DNA of 64,000 bases, from the NCBI GenBank assembly GCA_034933685.1, contig JAYFNB010000013.1, positions 62,001-126,000 on the forward strand. The letters are read 5' to 3'. The notes beneath the pieces were generated by a model. That model ran no database searches. It had not been told where the DNA came from and saw only the letters and a list, made by a program, of their open reading frames with translations. This DNA is from UBA8514 sp034933685. GTDB lineage: Bacteria > Bacillota > Clostridia > Lachnospirales > Anaerotignaceae. Below, one piece after another: positions 45,801-54,806 of the stretch (position 1 is the stretch's first letter; each line of letters begins with the position of its first letter). The position numbers and the translations under genes are program-made.

Positions 45801-46511
45801 ATGAACATTGTGAAAATAAATAATTTGACAAATGTAGATGAAAATACCCGTATTGCAAGGTACTTTAAATTTGATCATTTTAAACAACTCGTTCAAAATA
45901 AAAATTTGTACTTATCCAATGCTAATAAATTTACAGATAAAAATGAGCGTAGACTCCCTCCACAGTTTTTTATGTATAAAAATAAGAAGACAGAAGAAAT
46001 TCATAATAAAATGGAGAATGGTAAAAACGAAATTGTACATGCGTATATTAGTTGTTGGACTGAATTTATAGAAGAAAGTTATGCTTTTTGGAAAATTTAT
46101 GTGCCTGATAATAACGGTGTATGTGCGGTTACAACTGTCAAAAAATTACGTGATAGTATGATGGATGATAAAAACTTGATAATTTGCAAAGTGGATTATA
46201 TTAAAACATCCGAAAATAGAACAAACTGTACTATTCCAACTGTTGATTTCGATGAGTTTCCGTATAGCCATACATTGAAAGAGGTTTATAAAATATATCC
46301 TTATGAATATGAGAAAGAAATCAGGTTAGTAAAATTTTTAAAATCTAACAAAACAAATGTTAATTTAGATCTAGTAGATGAGTTAAATATCTTTGATGAA
46401 ATATATATTAATCCATTTGCTAATGAAGAAACCGTTGATAAATTACAAAATTTTTGCAATGAATATTATCGTAATGCTAGAATATTAACTTCATCAATCA
46501 ATGATAAATAG
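45801..46511 (+). CDS. DUF2971 protein inserted in the BREX operon
   Basis: 236 residues. RYFKFDHFKQLVQNKNLYLSNANKFTDKNE and ISCWTEFIEESYAFWKIY are the typical DUF2971 start, and YEYEKEIRLVKFLK with EIYINPFAN the typical end. DUF2971 proteins are of unknown biochemical function and are often found in defence islands. TTAGGGGG precedes the ATG. It lies 11 bases after pglX and 11 before pglZ, so it is expressed as part of the operon. Not an established BREX core gene. Confidence 0.82.
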   Translation: MNIVKINNLTNVDENTRIARYFKFDHFKQLVQNKNLYLSNANKFTDKNERRLPPQFFMYKNKKTEEIHNKMENGKNEIVHAYISCWTEFIEESYAFWKIYVPDNNGVCAVTTVKKLRDSMMDDKNLIICKVDYIKTSENRTNCTIPTVDFDEFPYSHTLKEVYKIYPYEYEKEIRLVKFLKSNKTNVNLDLVDELNIFDEIYINPFANEETVDKLQNFCNEYYRNARILTSSINDK

Positions 46512-46522
46512 GTGGCGAGTAT

Positions 46523-49036
46523 ATGGCAGAACTTAACTTAAAACAAATTACTGACAAGCTCAACGCTGAGTTTGTCGGTGAAACAAGAAAACTTATATTT
46601 TGGTATGATGCAAATGCCGAGTTTGTGGACGATATTGACACAATGGACATTTCTAATGCAAAAGTTTATCACCTTGAAAAGGACAACCAGTTTTATACCA
46701 AATACTTTTTAGAGAGGGTAGATATAAGGACCAATTATCTGATTTATGCCCCATTTCCAAAACCTGCTCTTTGCGATAATCACCTTGCGGATACGTTGCG
46801 TTATTCAAAAGAGTTTTTTGCTGATAGAGCATCTCTTCTTACCATAGATTTAGGAATTGATGAAAAGTATAAGCCTGTGTTGCAACACTATATGAAATTC
46901 TTTGGTGCTAAGGAAAGAACACAGAAATTTTATGATTTAGAGATAGAAAACTGGAACCAGAATGTAATTGAAGTCGCGATGATGAGTGTGTTGTGCAAGA
47001 CAAAGGTTGTTTCTTTTGAAGAAATTCTTCGTACAATCATTACTGATGGGGAGTTAGAGGATAATAAGTACCTAGCTAGCCTTGAAAATTATGACCTTGT
47101 AACTACTTTTTGGAGAATGTGCGAGGAAACTTTCGGATACACCGATGTTAGTCCTAGCTTGTCAAAATTAATATATACGTTTTTTATTACTTATATGGCA
47201 AAGGTTATTCGCACAGAGCTTCCTCAGGCATTGAAAAACTACTGCTCCTTCAAGTCTGGCAATATTATAGCTTTTTTGGATAGCATTATGAACAGTATTA
47301 TCTTTAAAGATAGCTTTGATAAATTATCAGATTTAACTTATAACACTGTGAATGTCGAAAGCACTTTGAAAAAGCTAGATGTAGATAGCTTTGCAGAACT
47401 TGAAATTTTCCGTAAGGTTGATGTATTTATTATTAAGTGGCTAATTGCAAGGTTAGAAAACGAAGATACAGATGCAAAGCTTGCAGGCTTCGCTATCCCG
47501 GAGATATGTAAGAAGAGAAGAAAAATGCACTATGGCAACCTTTATTTTTCTCATTACTACATCATAGAAAATGCCTATCATTTAATTATGGCAGCTCACT
47601 TTGAGCCTGAAAAGACAGTAGAAAACATATGGAAACGCTATGTATCCACAGACTATATGCTTGACCAAAGGTACCGGTATTTCTACTATCATTATGACAA
47701 GATTACAAACAATGAAATTTATGATACCTTGCGAGAGTTAGTAGAAAATATTTATACCAATGAGTACCTCAATAAGCTGTCTGTTGCCTGGAGCAATGCC
47801 TTTGTAGAATGTAAAGCTGATTCTGGTCTTGCAAAACAACAGGATTTCTACAATAAATATATTAAAAATACAACAGCTCGAACCGTTGTAATTATCTCTG
47901 ACGCACTTCGTTTTGAGGTAGGACAAACTCTTATGAAACGATTGACCGAAGATGAAAAATGTACCGCTACTATAGAACCGATGCAAAGTGTGTTACCGTC
48001 ATATACAAGGTTTGGTATGTCAGCTTTACTACCGCACAAAGAGCTTACTATGGGCGAAGATTACAGGGTTCTGGTTGATGGCAAGGTATGTGATGACCTA
48101 AAATCTCGAGAGCAGATTTTACAGTCTTATATACCTAATAGTAGAACGGCACAGTTTGACGATATTAATACTGTTAAGGATGCCAAGGAGCTTACTATAG
48201 GACAAGATGTTGTTTACATTTATCATAATCAAATCGATGCACGTGGTGATAAGCCCAATAGCGAGAATGAAGTTTTTGCAGCTTGTGAAGAAGCAGTAGA
48301 AGAAATTCATACAATGATTAAACGGCTTACCAGTGCAAACAACATACATTTTATTATTACAGCAGACCATGGGTTTATTTATAAACGTGATAAACTATCT
48401 GAGAGTGATAAAATAAGTGGATTGCCACAGAAAAATGCGTTGGTTGGAAGACGATATGTAGTCTATGACAAAGCAGTGGATGCTGATGGCATTGGTACAG
48501 TAACACTGGGCAATGTTTTAAGAAATCAAGATACAAGAATAGTTTCTTTCCCAATAGGTAGTGATATTTTCAAAGTGCCTGGAGGTGGTCTTAACTTTGT
48601 GCATGGTGGAGCTTCACTCCAAGAGGTGCTAATTCCAGTAATTGATGTGCGAACCAATAAGTATTACACCGAAACAAAGGCGGTTTCTATTTCTCTTGTA
48701 AGCCTTGTTAATAAAATTACAAACCTTACAACTAACCTTGATTTTATACAAAGTGATGCGGTTACTGCTGTAAATAAGGAAACTATATATAAAGTATTCT
48801 TTATTTCTGATGATAACGAGAAAATCTCCAACGACAATATTTATGTTGCGGATAAAAAAGATACCGATGCAAGCAAGAGAATATTCCGCTTGAAGTTTAG
48901 CTTTAAAAATAAGCAATATGACAAAAATCGAAAATATTATCTTGTAGCCTATGACGAAAAAAATGCTCTTGAGGTGATTCGCCATGAGGTACAGATGGAT
49001 TTGGCGTTTGTAGATGATTTCGGATTTAATATATAG
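46523..49036 (+). CDS. pglZ: BREX phosphatase-like protein PglZ
   Basis: 837 residues, type 1 PglZ. The alkaline-phosphatase-like domain occupies about 450-750: VIISDALRFEVGQ (metal Asp), HFIITADHGFIYKR (metal Asp-His) and VPGGGLNFVHGGASLQEVLIPV. The N-terminal half (KLIFWYDANAEFVDDI) is the accessory region. PglZ is essential for BREX and may be a nuclease or phosphodiesterase activated in the complex. Its last codons overlap an unlikely early brxL start; the brxL ATG is 20 bases after the stop. Confidence 0.94.
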   Translation: MAELNLKQITDKLNAEFVGETRKLIFWYDANAEFVDDIDTMDISNAKVYHLEKDNQFYTKYFLERVDIRTNYLIYAPFPKPALCDNHLADTLRYSKEFFADRASLLTIDLGIDEKYKPVLQHYMKFFGAKERTQKFYDLEIENWNQNVIEVAMMSVLCKTKVVSFEEILRTIITDGELEDNKYLASLENYDLVTTFWRMCEETFGYTDVSPSLSKLIYTFFITYMAKVIRTELPQALKNYCSFKSGNIIAFLDSIMNSIIFKDSFDKLSDLTYNTVNVESTLKKLDVDSFAELEIFRKVDVFIIKWLIARLENEDTDAKLAGFAIPEICKKRRKMHYGNLYFSHYYIIENAYHLIMAAHFEPEKTVENIWKRYVSTDYMLDQRYRYFYYHYDKITNNEIYDTLRELVENIYTNEYLNKLSVAWSNAFVECKADSGLAKQQDFYNKYIKNTTARTVVIISDALRFEVGQTLMKRLTEDEKCTATIEPMQSVLPSYTRFGMSALLPHKELTMGEDYRVLVDGKVCDDLKSREQILQSYIPNSRTAQFDDINTVKDAKELTIGQDVVYIYHNQIDARGDKPNSENEVFAACEEAVEEIHTMIKRLTSANNIHFIITADHGFIYKRDKLSESDKISGLPQKNALVGRRYVVYDKAVDADGIGTVTLGNVLRNQDTRIVSFPIGSDIFKVPGGGLNFVHGGASLQEVLIPVIDVRTNKYYTETKAVSISLVSLVNKITNLTTNLDFIQSDAVTAVNKETIYKVFFISDDNEKISNDNIYVADKKDTDASKRIFRLKFSFKNKQYDKNRKYYLVAYDEKNALEVIRHEVQMDLAFVDDFGFNI

Positions 49037-49055
49037 TGAGAAGGTGAATTTTTCT

Positions 49056-51146
49056 ATGTTTAGTGAACGGAATAATACTGAAGATAAAGTCATGATGGAA
49101 AATGAAGTCTCCTCCAATGAAATTATCAATAAAAAACTACGTCAATATTTTGATGGTAAAATTGTACGCAAGGATTTGACTAAGTCTATAAAAGAAGGTG
49201 CAAATGTACCTATTTATGTTTTAGAGTTTCTGCTGGGTCAATACTGTAGCTCTGATGATCCTGAAATCACCGAAGAAGGTGTTAAAACAGTTAAGAAAAT
49301 CTTGTCTGAAAACTTTGTACGACCAGATGAGGCACAAAAAGTGTTATCGAACCTAAGAGAACGTGGTAGCTACACTGTTATAGACCGCTTAACAGCAAAA
49401 TTGAACATTAAAGCGGATAGATATGAAGCGGAATTTTCAAATCTCGGGGTAAAGGAAATTTTGCTTGAACCCGAATATGTTTCCAAATACGATAGACTTT
49501 TGTGTGGCGGAATTTGGTGCATTGTTCAACTTGAATATGAATATGTGGAGGAAGATAGACGGTCAAACCCTATTCGAGTTAGAAAGCTTACACCGATACA
49601 AATGCCCCATATTGAACTTGCGGAAATAAAAGAAGCAAGAGGACATTTTACAAAAGAAGAATGGATTTCTATTTTACTTCGTTCTACAGGTATGGAAGCA
49701 GATAAATTTACTAACCGTGAAAAATGGCTATTGCTTGCCCGTATGATACCGCTTGTAGAAAATAATTTTAATTTGTGTGAACTTGGTCGTCGTAGTACCG
49801 GTAAATCTCATATTTACAAAGAGATTTCACCAAACTCAATCTTGGTTTCCGGCGGACAAACTACTGTAGCCAATCTATTTTATAATATGGCAAGTAAAAC
49901 TGTCGGTCTTGTTGGTATGTGGGACTGTGTTGCTTTTGACGAAGTAGCTGGTATTACATTTAAAGACAAGGATGGCATACAAATTATGAAAGACTATATG
50001 GCATCAGGCTCTTTTGCTAGAGGGAAAGAGGAAAAAGCAGCCAGTGCATCTATGGTTTTTATAGGAAATATAAACCAGAGTGTAGATGCACTTTTAAAAA
50101 CATCTCATTTGTTTGAGCCTTTCCCAGAAGCTATTGCATATGATACAGCTTTTCTTGATCGTATACACTGCTATATTCCAGGTTGGGATATTCCAAAATA
50201 TAGACCAGGATTTTTTACAAACGAGTACGGGTTTATTACCGATTATCTTTCGGAGTTTATGCGAGAAATGCGTAAAGAGCAGTTTAGTGATGTAAGTGAT
50301 AAGTTCTTTAGATTTGGAAGCAATTTAAATCAACGTGATGTAATTGCAGTAAGAAAAACAATATCTGGTTTGACAAAACTTCTATACCCTAATGCTGTAT
50401 ATACAAAAGAAGACATAGAAGAAATTATCACTGTAGCTTTAGAACTACGCCGAAGAGTAAAAGAACAAATGAAGAAAATTGGTGGTATGGAATTCTATGA
50501 TGTCAACTTCTCGTATATTGACGCAGAGACTTTTGAAGAGCATTATGTTTCGGTTCCGGAGCAAGGTGGCGGTAAGCTGGTACCAGAAGGTATGTTAAAT
50601 CCTGGTAATATTTATACTGTATCTAGAGGCAAATCAGGTATGGTAGGCGTATATCGTTTAGAAACCCAAGTGTTACCAGGCAATGGAAAGTTTGAAAAGA
50701 CTGGACTTGGTACAGATAGAGAAGCAAAGGAAGCAACTAATACAGCTCTTAACTACTTAAAAGCCAATGCAAATAGCATTAGTAGCTCCATAAGCACAAC
50801 TACAAAAGATTACATTATCAACTACAGCGACTTGCAGGGTATAGGAATTACAAAGTTTCTAACGCTGCCTACAGTAATTGCTATTTGCTCTGCCGTTCTT
50901 AATAAATCAACTTTATCAAGTCTAGCAGTTCTTGGAGATATAAGTATTAGTGGTACTATCTTAAAGGTAGAAGAACTAGCAAGTGTGCTACAGACCTGTT
51001 TAGATAGCGGTGTAAAAAAAGTACTTTTGCCAATAACTTCAGCTGTCGATATGGCTACAGTTCCGGCAGAATTAATGGGAGCATTTAGTATCATATTTTA
51101 CAACACCCCACAAGAAGCTGTATTCAAGGCCTTAGGTGTTGATTAA
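49056..51146 (+). CDS. brxL: BREX AAA+ protein BrxL (Lon-like)
   Basis: 696 residues from the ATG at 49056 (AGAAGGTG upstream; the ATG at 49014 lies inside pglZ). N-terminal helical DNA-binding part, AAA+ core with Walker A GRRSTGKSH (about 245) and Walker B VAFDEVAGI, then a Lon-protease-like C-terminus with GDISISGTILKVEELASVL. In the Lon segments the usual catalytic Ser (PSAG) and Lys (GGIKEK) are not visible, so this domain is probably not a protease. BrxL distinguishes type 1 BREX. It is the last gene of the operon. Confidence 0.93.
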   Translation: MFSERNNTEDKVMMENEVSSNEIINKKLRQYFDGKIVRKDLTKSIKEGANVPIYVLEFLLGQYCSSDDPEITEEGVKTVKKILSENFVRPDEAQKVLSNLRERGSYTVIDRLTAKLNIKADRYEAEFSNLGVKEILLEPEYVSKYDRLLCGGIWCIVQLEYEYVEEDRRSNPIRVRKLTPIQMPHIELAEIKEARGHFTKEEWISILLRSTGMEADKFTNREKWLLLARMIPLVENNFNLCELGRRSTGKSHIYKEISPNSILVSGGQTTVANLFYNMASKTVGLVGMWDCVAFDEVAGITFKDKDGIQIMKDYMASGSFARGKEEKAASASMVFIGNINQSVDALLKTSHLFEPFPEAIAYDTAFLDRIHCYIPGWDIPKYRPGFFTNEYGFITDYLSEFMREMRKEQFSDVSDKFFRFGSNLNQRDVIAVRKTISGLTKLLYPNAVYTKEDIEEIITVALELRRRVKEQMKKIGGMEFYDVNFSYIDAETFEEHYVSVPEQGGGKLVPEGMLNPGNIYTVSRGKSGMVGVYRLETQVLPGNGKFEKTGLGTDREAKEATNTALNYLKANANSISSSISTTTKDYIINYSDLQGIGITKFLTLPTVIAICSAVLNKSTLSSLAVLGDISISGTILKVEELASVLQTCLDSGVKKVLLPITSAVDMATVPAELMGAFSIIFYNTPQEAVFKALGVD

Positions 51147-51227
51147 GGCTTAACAATAAAATACTTCTGATAGTCACAAGAAATTTGTATCAAATTTCGC
51201 ACTGCAACGTAAAACTTTTATCAGTTC

Positions 51228-51265
51228 AAAACCGCTATAACTCATGGAAGAGTTATAGCGGTTTT
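51228..51265 (+). terminator. BREX operon terminator
   Basis: AAAACCGCTATAACTC and GAGTTATAGCGGTTTT form a perfect 16-bp stem with a 6-base loop. The stem's own T-run is short. It lies 81 bases after brxL. The following ~340 bases to 51612 contain no supportable gene. Confidence 0.85.
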
Positions 51266-51611
51266 ATGATGTATTTAAACTAAAAAAATAGGTAGTATTT
51301 TTGATTACGGTCTGGGCAGAAGATGAAAGATGTACTATGATAATTTAGAATGGTATGTATAAAAAGTCCTAATTATAACCACTTACAAAGATTATAAAAG
51401 TTATAGTTTATAAATCAAAAATAGCTTAAGTGTGGAACATCAATGGCTGAAACCATTGGTATTACTGGGTTTTTAGCTGCTCCAACAAAATTAGGGGCTT
51501 AAGAACATGGAACAAAGGAATTGAAAAAATACGAAACACTATTCCTATTTATTAAAGACAAAAGGTTAATTGTTGATTGCAGGTGGTCGATTTATTGCAA
51601 AGCAATCCTGT

Positions 51612-51788
51612 TTATTTTCTTTCCAGAAAGCACAACAGAGCCTGTTTTTGTATTCTCCACAACTTATATCCAAGTCTTGTTGCAGGAATACTTCCTTTAT
51701 TAATCAGTTGATATAAGGTGTTTTTAGAGATACCTAAAATCTCCATCACCTCTTTTGGCGTTAAAATATCTGGGTAATCTTCAAGCAT
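51612..51788 (-). CDS. Xis-like helix-turn-helix protein (58 residues)
   Basis: Below common ORF size cut-offs but clear. ILTPKEVMEILGISKNTLYQLINKGSIPATRLGYKLWRI is a MerR/excisionase-type HTH with typical wing. GGAGG lies 9 bases before the ATG. Such proteins are encoded by conjugative and integrative elements and often act as excisionase or as element repressor. It opens the mobile module that holds the amidoligase genes. Confidence 0.75.
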   Translation of the reverse strand: MLEDYPDILTPKEVMEILGISKNTLYQLINKGSIPATRLGYKLWRIQKQALLCFLERK

Positions 51789-51884
51789 GAAAAAACCTCC
51801 TTTCGGGTTTGTATGGTTTATTTATACCTTTGTTTGGGTATTTAAGGTAAAATAGAACTTTATAAAAATATATTATTATAGTAG

Positions 51885-51941
51885 AAAAGAGCAGATGAAA
51901 GGGGAATTAATGTTCCTTTGGACATTTGCTCTTTTTTGGTT
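51885..51941 (+). terminator. Structured leader with terminator hairpin
   Basis: AAAAGAGCAGATG and CATTTGCTCTTTT pair around an inner AAAGG/CCTTT stem and run into T6. An ORF of 20 codons starting MKGELMF (51895) spans the hairpin and would be its leader peptide. It could be an attenuator for the small ORFs and DUF960 gene downstream. Confidence 0.5.
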
Positions 51942-52025
51942 TTTGGGGAAACGTTGATGTTTAAACCAGATTTTCCTTAAAAAACCTATGGTATTTCTAT
52001 ATTTTATTTAAAGGAGGTTTTGCTA

Positions 52026-52124
52026 ATGGAGAGTTGTAGTTGGTTGATATTGCTGTTAAAAGCCGTGAAAATGGTGCTGTTACAAATGATTACATTTTTT
52101 AAAACAAGTACGTCTTACGCCTAA
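52026..52124 (+). CDS. Very small hydrophobic ORF (32 residues)
   Basis: ATG preceded by a strong AAAGGAGG at 8 bases. The product starts MESCSWLILLLKAV and is mostly hydrophobic. It lies in the mobile module where short membrane peptides are common. No homology can be stated; the ribosome site is the main support. Confidence 0.35.
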   Translation: MESCSWLILLLKAVKMVLLQMITFFKTSTSYA

Positions 52125-52169
52125 AAGGGTTGTAATTGGTCTAAAAGGTTTATGATAGGAGGCTTTATT

Positions 52170-52276
52170 ATGAGAAAATAATCAACATATTTTGGAAGAA
52201 GATGACTGGTGGATTAATTGTAATGGCGGCAAGTGCACTATGTGCCATTATAGATGCTATTTTGGAGGAGGATTAA
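52170..52276 (+). pseudogene. Small membrane ORF with a probable single-base frameshift
   Basis: An ATG with AGGAGG upstream is followed after two codons by TAA. In the next frame the sequence is open to 52276 and encodes INIFWKKMTGGLIVMAAS and then ALCAIIDAILEED, a plausible one-helix peptide. One additional A in the A-run after the start would restore the frame. Translation from an internal ATG at 52202 is also possible. Confidence 0.45.
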
Positions 52277-52567
52277 ATGTTTCAAAATCAACGCTATGTT
52301 ACTAGAGGGGTTTCTTCGGAAATCCCATTTTGGATACAAATGGTATTATGGGTGATGATTGATGCAATGGAAGAGCCTAAAGACTGGCTACAGGTATTTC
52401 GGCTAAAAGGAGAAGGGGAAACTTTACATATCATACACACACAGGAGGAACCAGTCTATTGCCATGAGGTTACACTACCCTTAAACGATGAAAAGGAGTT
52501 TACGGCAAAGATATTTGTAATTGATGACACTGACCATTCCACTATGCTACTGGCAGAAGAATACTAA
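52277..52567 (+). CDS. DUF960 protein
   Basis: 96 residues. FQNQRYVTRGVSSEIPFWIQMVLWVMID is the DUF960 N-terminal signature; the C-terminal part (VYCHEVTLPL, AKIFVIDD) also fits. DUF960 proteins have no established function and are common on conjugative elements of Firmicutes. GGAGGAGG is upstream and an AAGGAGG after its stop serves the amidoligase gene, so these are one operon. Confidence 0.78.
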   Translation: MFQNQRYVTRGVSSEIPFWIQMVLWVMIDAMEEPKDWLQVFRLKGEGETLHIIHTQEEPVYCHEVTLPLNDEKEFTAKIFVIDDTDHSTMLLAEEY

Positions 52568-52581
52568 GGAGGAAAAATTTG

Positions 52582-53691
52582 ATGGAAGAAAGAGAAGTTT
52601 TTATTTGTCCTCACTGCGGTGAGGAGCATGAAATTTGTGATGGCTACGAAATGGGTGAAGAGATTTATTGCTGTAATTGCATTGATGATTTAACGGTGGT
52701 TTGTCAGGATTGTGGCGAAAGGATTTGGGCAGACAACGATGCTGGAGATGAAAATATCAGTCTTTGCCAAAGCTGCTACGACAGAAACTATACCACTTGC
52801 AGTCGTTGTGACAGACTGATTCATGTAAATGACGCCTATTATGAAGATGACGATGAGGACGAGCCTTATTGCTATAACTGCCATATTCAGTACGATAATT
52901 CCACCAGTCTTCATGGTTATAGCTACCGCCCCGACCCGATTTTCTATGGGGAAGGTGAACGATATTTAGGAGTGGAATTAGAAATTGACAGAGGTGGAAA
53001 AAGTAGCTTTCATGCACAGAAAATATGCCAAGTTGCTAACGGTGAAGAGGAACTGATTTACATTAAGACCGACGGTAGTTTAGATGACGGCTTGGAGATT
53101 GTAACCCACCCAATGACATTGGAATATCACATGACACAAACACCATGGCAGGCAATTGTTAATAAGGCATTGGAATTAGGATACAAGTCACATCAAACAT
53201 CTACCACAGGTTTGCATTGTCATGTGAACCGAACTAGTCTTGGTGAAACCGTTGAGGAACAGGAGGTCACTATAAGCAAGGTACTATTCTTTGTGGAACG
53301 GTTTTGGGATGAACTTTTGAGGTTTTCCAGAAGGACAGAATATCAGGTGAACCGTTGGGCGGCACGATATGGCTTGAAAGAAAGACCCCAAGATGTTTTA
53401 GACCATGCAAAAAAATCGGGACTTGGCAGATATTCCTGTGTGAATATTACCAACTATGAAACCATTGAATTTCGCCTCTTCAGAGGGACTTTAAAATATA
53501 ACACCATTATTGCCACGTTACAGCTCGTTAATGAGATTTGTAACGTGGCTTTTTTAATGTCTGAAAGCGAATTGTCGGTAATGAGCTGGCATGGTTTTTT
53601 GGAACGCTTAACCCAACCGGAACTAATTACCTATTTAAAAGAAAGAAGACTATATGTGAATGAACCTGTTGAAACAGAGGAGGATGACTAA
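52582..53691 (+). CDS. Zinc-ribbon amidoligase (amidoligase_2 family)
   Basis: 369 residues. The N-terminal ~115 residues hold at least six CxxC pairs (CPHC, CCNC, CQDC, CQSC, CSRC, CYNC), i.e. tandem zinc ribbons. The rest is the glutamine-synthetase-like amidoligase fold: RYLGVELEIDRGG (metal-binding Glu-x-Glu), IKTDGSLDDGLEIVTHPMT, TTGLHCHVNR and IEFRLFRGTL. These enzymes form amide or peptide bonds using ATP, and element-borne copies are proposed to make novel tags or metabolites. ATG at 52582 with AAGGAGG upstream. The next gene encodes a glutamine amidotransferase partner. Confidence 0.85.
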   Translation: MEEREVFICPHCGEEHEICDGYEMGEEIYCCNCIDDLTVVCQDCGERIWADNDAGDENISLCQSCYDRNYTTCSRCDRLIHVNDAYYEDDDEDEPYCYNCHIQYDNSTSLHGYSYRPDPIFYGEGERYLGVELEIDRGGKSSFHAQKICQVANGEEELIYIKTDGSLDDGLEIVTHPMTLEYHMTQTPWQAIVNKALELGYKSHQTSTTGLHCHVNRTSLGETVEEQEVTISKVLFFVERFWDELLRFSRRTEYQVNRWAARYGLKERPQDVLDHAKKSGLGRYSCVNITNYETIEFRLFRGTLKYNTIIATLQLVNEICNVAFLMSESELSVMSWHGFLERLTQPELITYLKERRLYVNEPVETEEDD

Positions 53692-53692
53692 T

Positions 53693-54634
53693 ATGTGTTG
53701 CTTATTTGGACTTATTGATTACAAAGGATATTTTACCCCAAGGCAGAAAAACAGAGTGTTGGCAGTTTTAGCAAAGGAATGTGAAGCCAGAGGAACGGAT
53801 GCTACAGGCATAGCCTATAATCTTAATGGTGGTATGAAGATTATAAAAGCACCTCTTCCAGCCCATGCCATGCGGTTTCGGATTCCGCCACAGGCGATGG
53901 TAATTATGGGGCATACCCGAATGACTACTCAGGGTAGTGAAAAGAAAAACAGGAATAACCATCCATTCCATGGAGCCGTTCGAGGAATGGAGTTTTCCCT
54001 TGCCCATAACGGAGTGCTGAATAATGATAAAAGCCTGCGGGTAACGGAAAAGCTACCACCCACAGACATTCAAACTGACAGTTATATTGCAGTTCAGCTA
54101 TTGCAGAAAAAACAAGCCCTCACTTTTAAAAGCCTAAAATTTATGGCGGAACAGGTGGAGGGCTCTTTTTGCTTTACGGTGTTGGATTGTGCCAACAATC
54201 TTTACATTATAAAGGGAAGTAATCCCATTTGTGTTTATCAGTATGAAAAAGAAGGTTTCTATATTTACGCCTCTACGGAGGAGATTTTAAAGAAGGCTAT
54301 TTCACGCATGGGTTTGTATATGCCCAAAAGAGGGGAAAAGGTGAATGTTAGCAGTGGTGATATCGTGAAAATTTCACCAACAGGAAGAATTACAAAAGGA
54401 AGCTTTTCCTATAACAATATAGACGACCTGTGGTTCATGGAAAGATACCGCCCTTATTTGGACTGCACACCCTATTACAAAAGTGCGTGCACAGATATGG
54501 AGCAGGAGCGATTGGAAGAACTAAAATGGATGGCGGCTTGCTTTGGTTTTGAGCCAGAGGAAGTGGAAGTGCTGTATAAGGAAGGATATACACTGGAGGA
54601 GGTGGAGGAACTGTTGTACCAGTGTGAGTATTAG
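53693..54634 (+). CDS. Class II (Ntn) glutamine amidotransferase partner of the amidoligase
   Basis: 313 residues. After Met removal the N-terminal Cys (MCCLFGLI) is the Ntn nucleophile; GTDATGIAYN, MGHTRMTTQG and LAHNGVLNN are the GATase_6 motifs for glutamine binding, and DSYIAVQLL with EGSFCFTVLD are also standard. It releases ammonia from glutamine, presumably for the adjacent amidoligase, or cleaves gamma-glutamyl compounds. It starts one base after the amidoligase stop with GAGGAGG. The C-terminal ~60 residues are acidic, with helix repeats (EEVEVLYKEGYTLEEVEELL). Confidence 0.85.
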   Translation: MCCLFGLIDYKGYFTPRQKNRVLAVLAKECEARGTDATGIAYNLNGGMKIIKAPLPAHAMRFRIPPQAMVIMGHTRMTTQGSEKKNRNNHPFHGAVRGMEFSLAHNGVLNNDKSLRVTEKLPPTDIQTDSYIAVQLLQKKQALTFKSLKFMAEQVEGSFCFTVLDCANNLYIIKGSNPICVYQYEKEGFYIYASTEEILKKAISRMGLYMPKRGEKVNVSSGDIVKISPTGRITKGSFSYNNIDDLWFMERYRPYLDCTPYYKSACTDMEQERLEELKWMAACFGFEPEEVEVLYKEGYTLEEVEELLYQCEY

Positions 54635-54648
54635 AAAGGGTTAGAGCG

Positions 54649-54756
54649 TTTCAATAGGGTATAGCCAAGTGAAACACTGAAAATGTGTGTCAATAGAGTT
54701 AGTATTTGTATTTTGCAACGTTTCAAAATGCAGAGGGACTCTATTGACACTTTTTT
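54649..54756. repeat. Nested inverted repeats before the serine recombinase (candidate res site or terminator)
   Basis: GTGTCAATAGAGT (54687-54699) and ACTCTATTGACAC (54738-54750) are a perfect 13-bp inverted pair, with T6 following. Between them is ATTTTG-x-AACGTT-x-CAAAAT, nearly palindromic. A third related box TTTCAATAGGGT lies at 54649 and GTTTCA/TGAAAC pairs at 54648/54670. This is the layout of resolvase binding subsites, but the T-run also allows a terminator for the amidotransferase gene. Confidence 0.6.
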
Positions 54757-54806
54757 GTTATATAAAGTAATTTTCAGGGTTAAAACTTGCAAGGGAGGTT
54801 TGGAAA

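Noticed and set aside
48629..49129. Minus-strand 166-codon frame over the pglZ/brxL junction
   Set aside because: Antisense shadow without ribosome site.
51437..51502. Short ORF starting MAETIGITG
   Set aside because: Only 19 codons, no ribosome site, no hydrophobic or known pattern.
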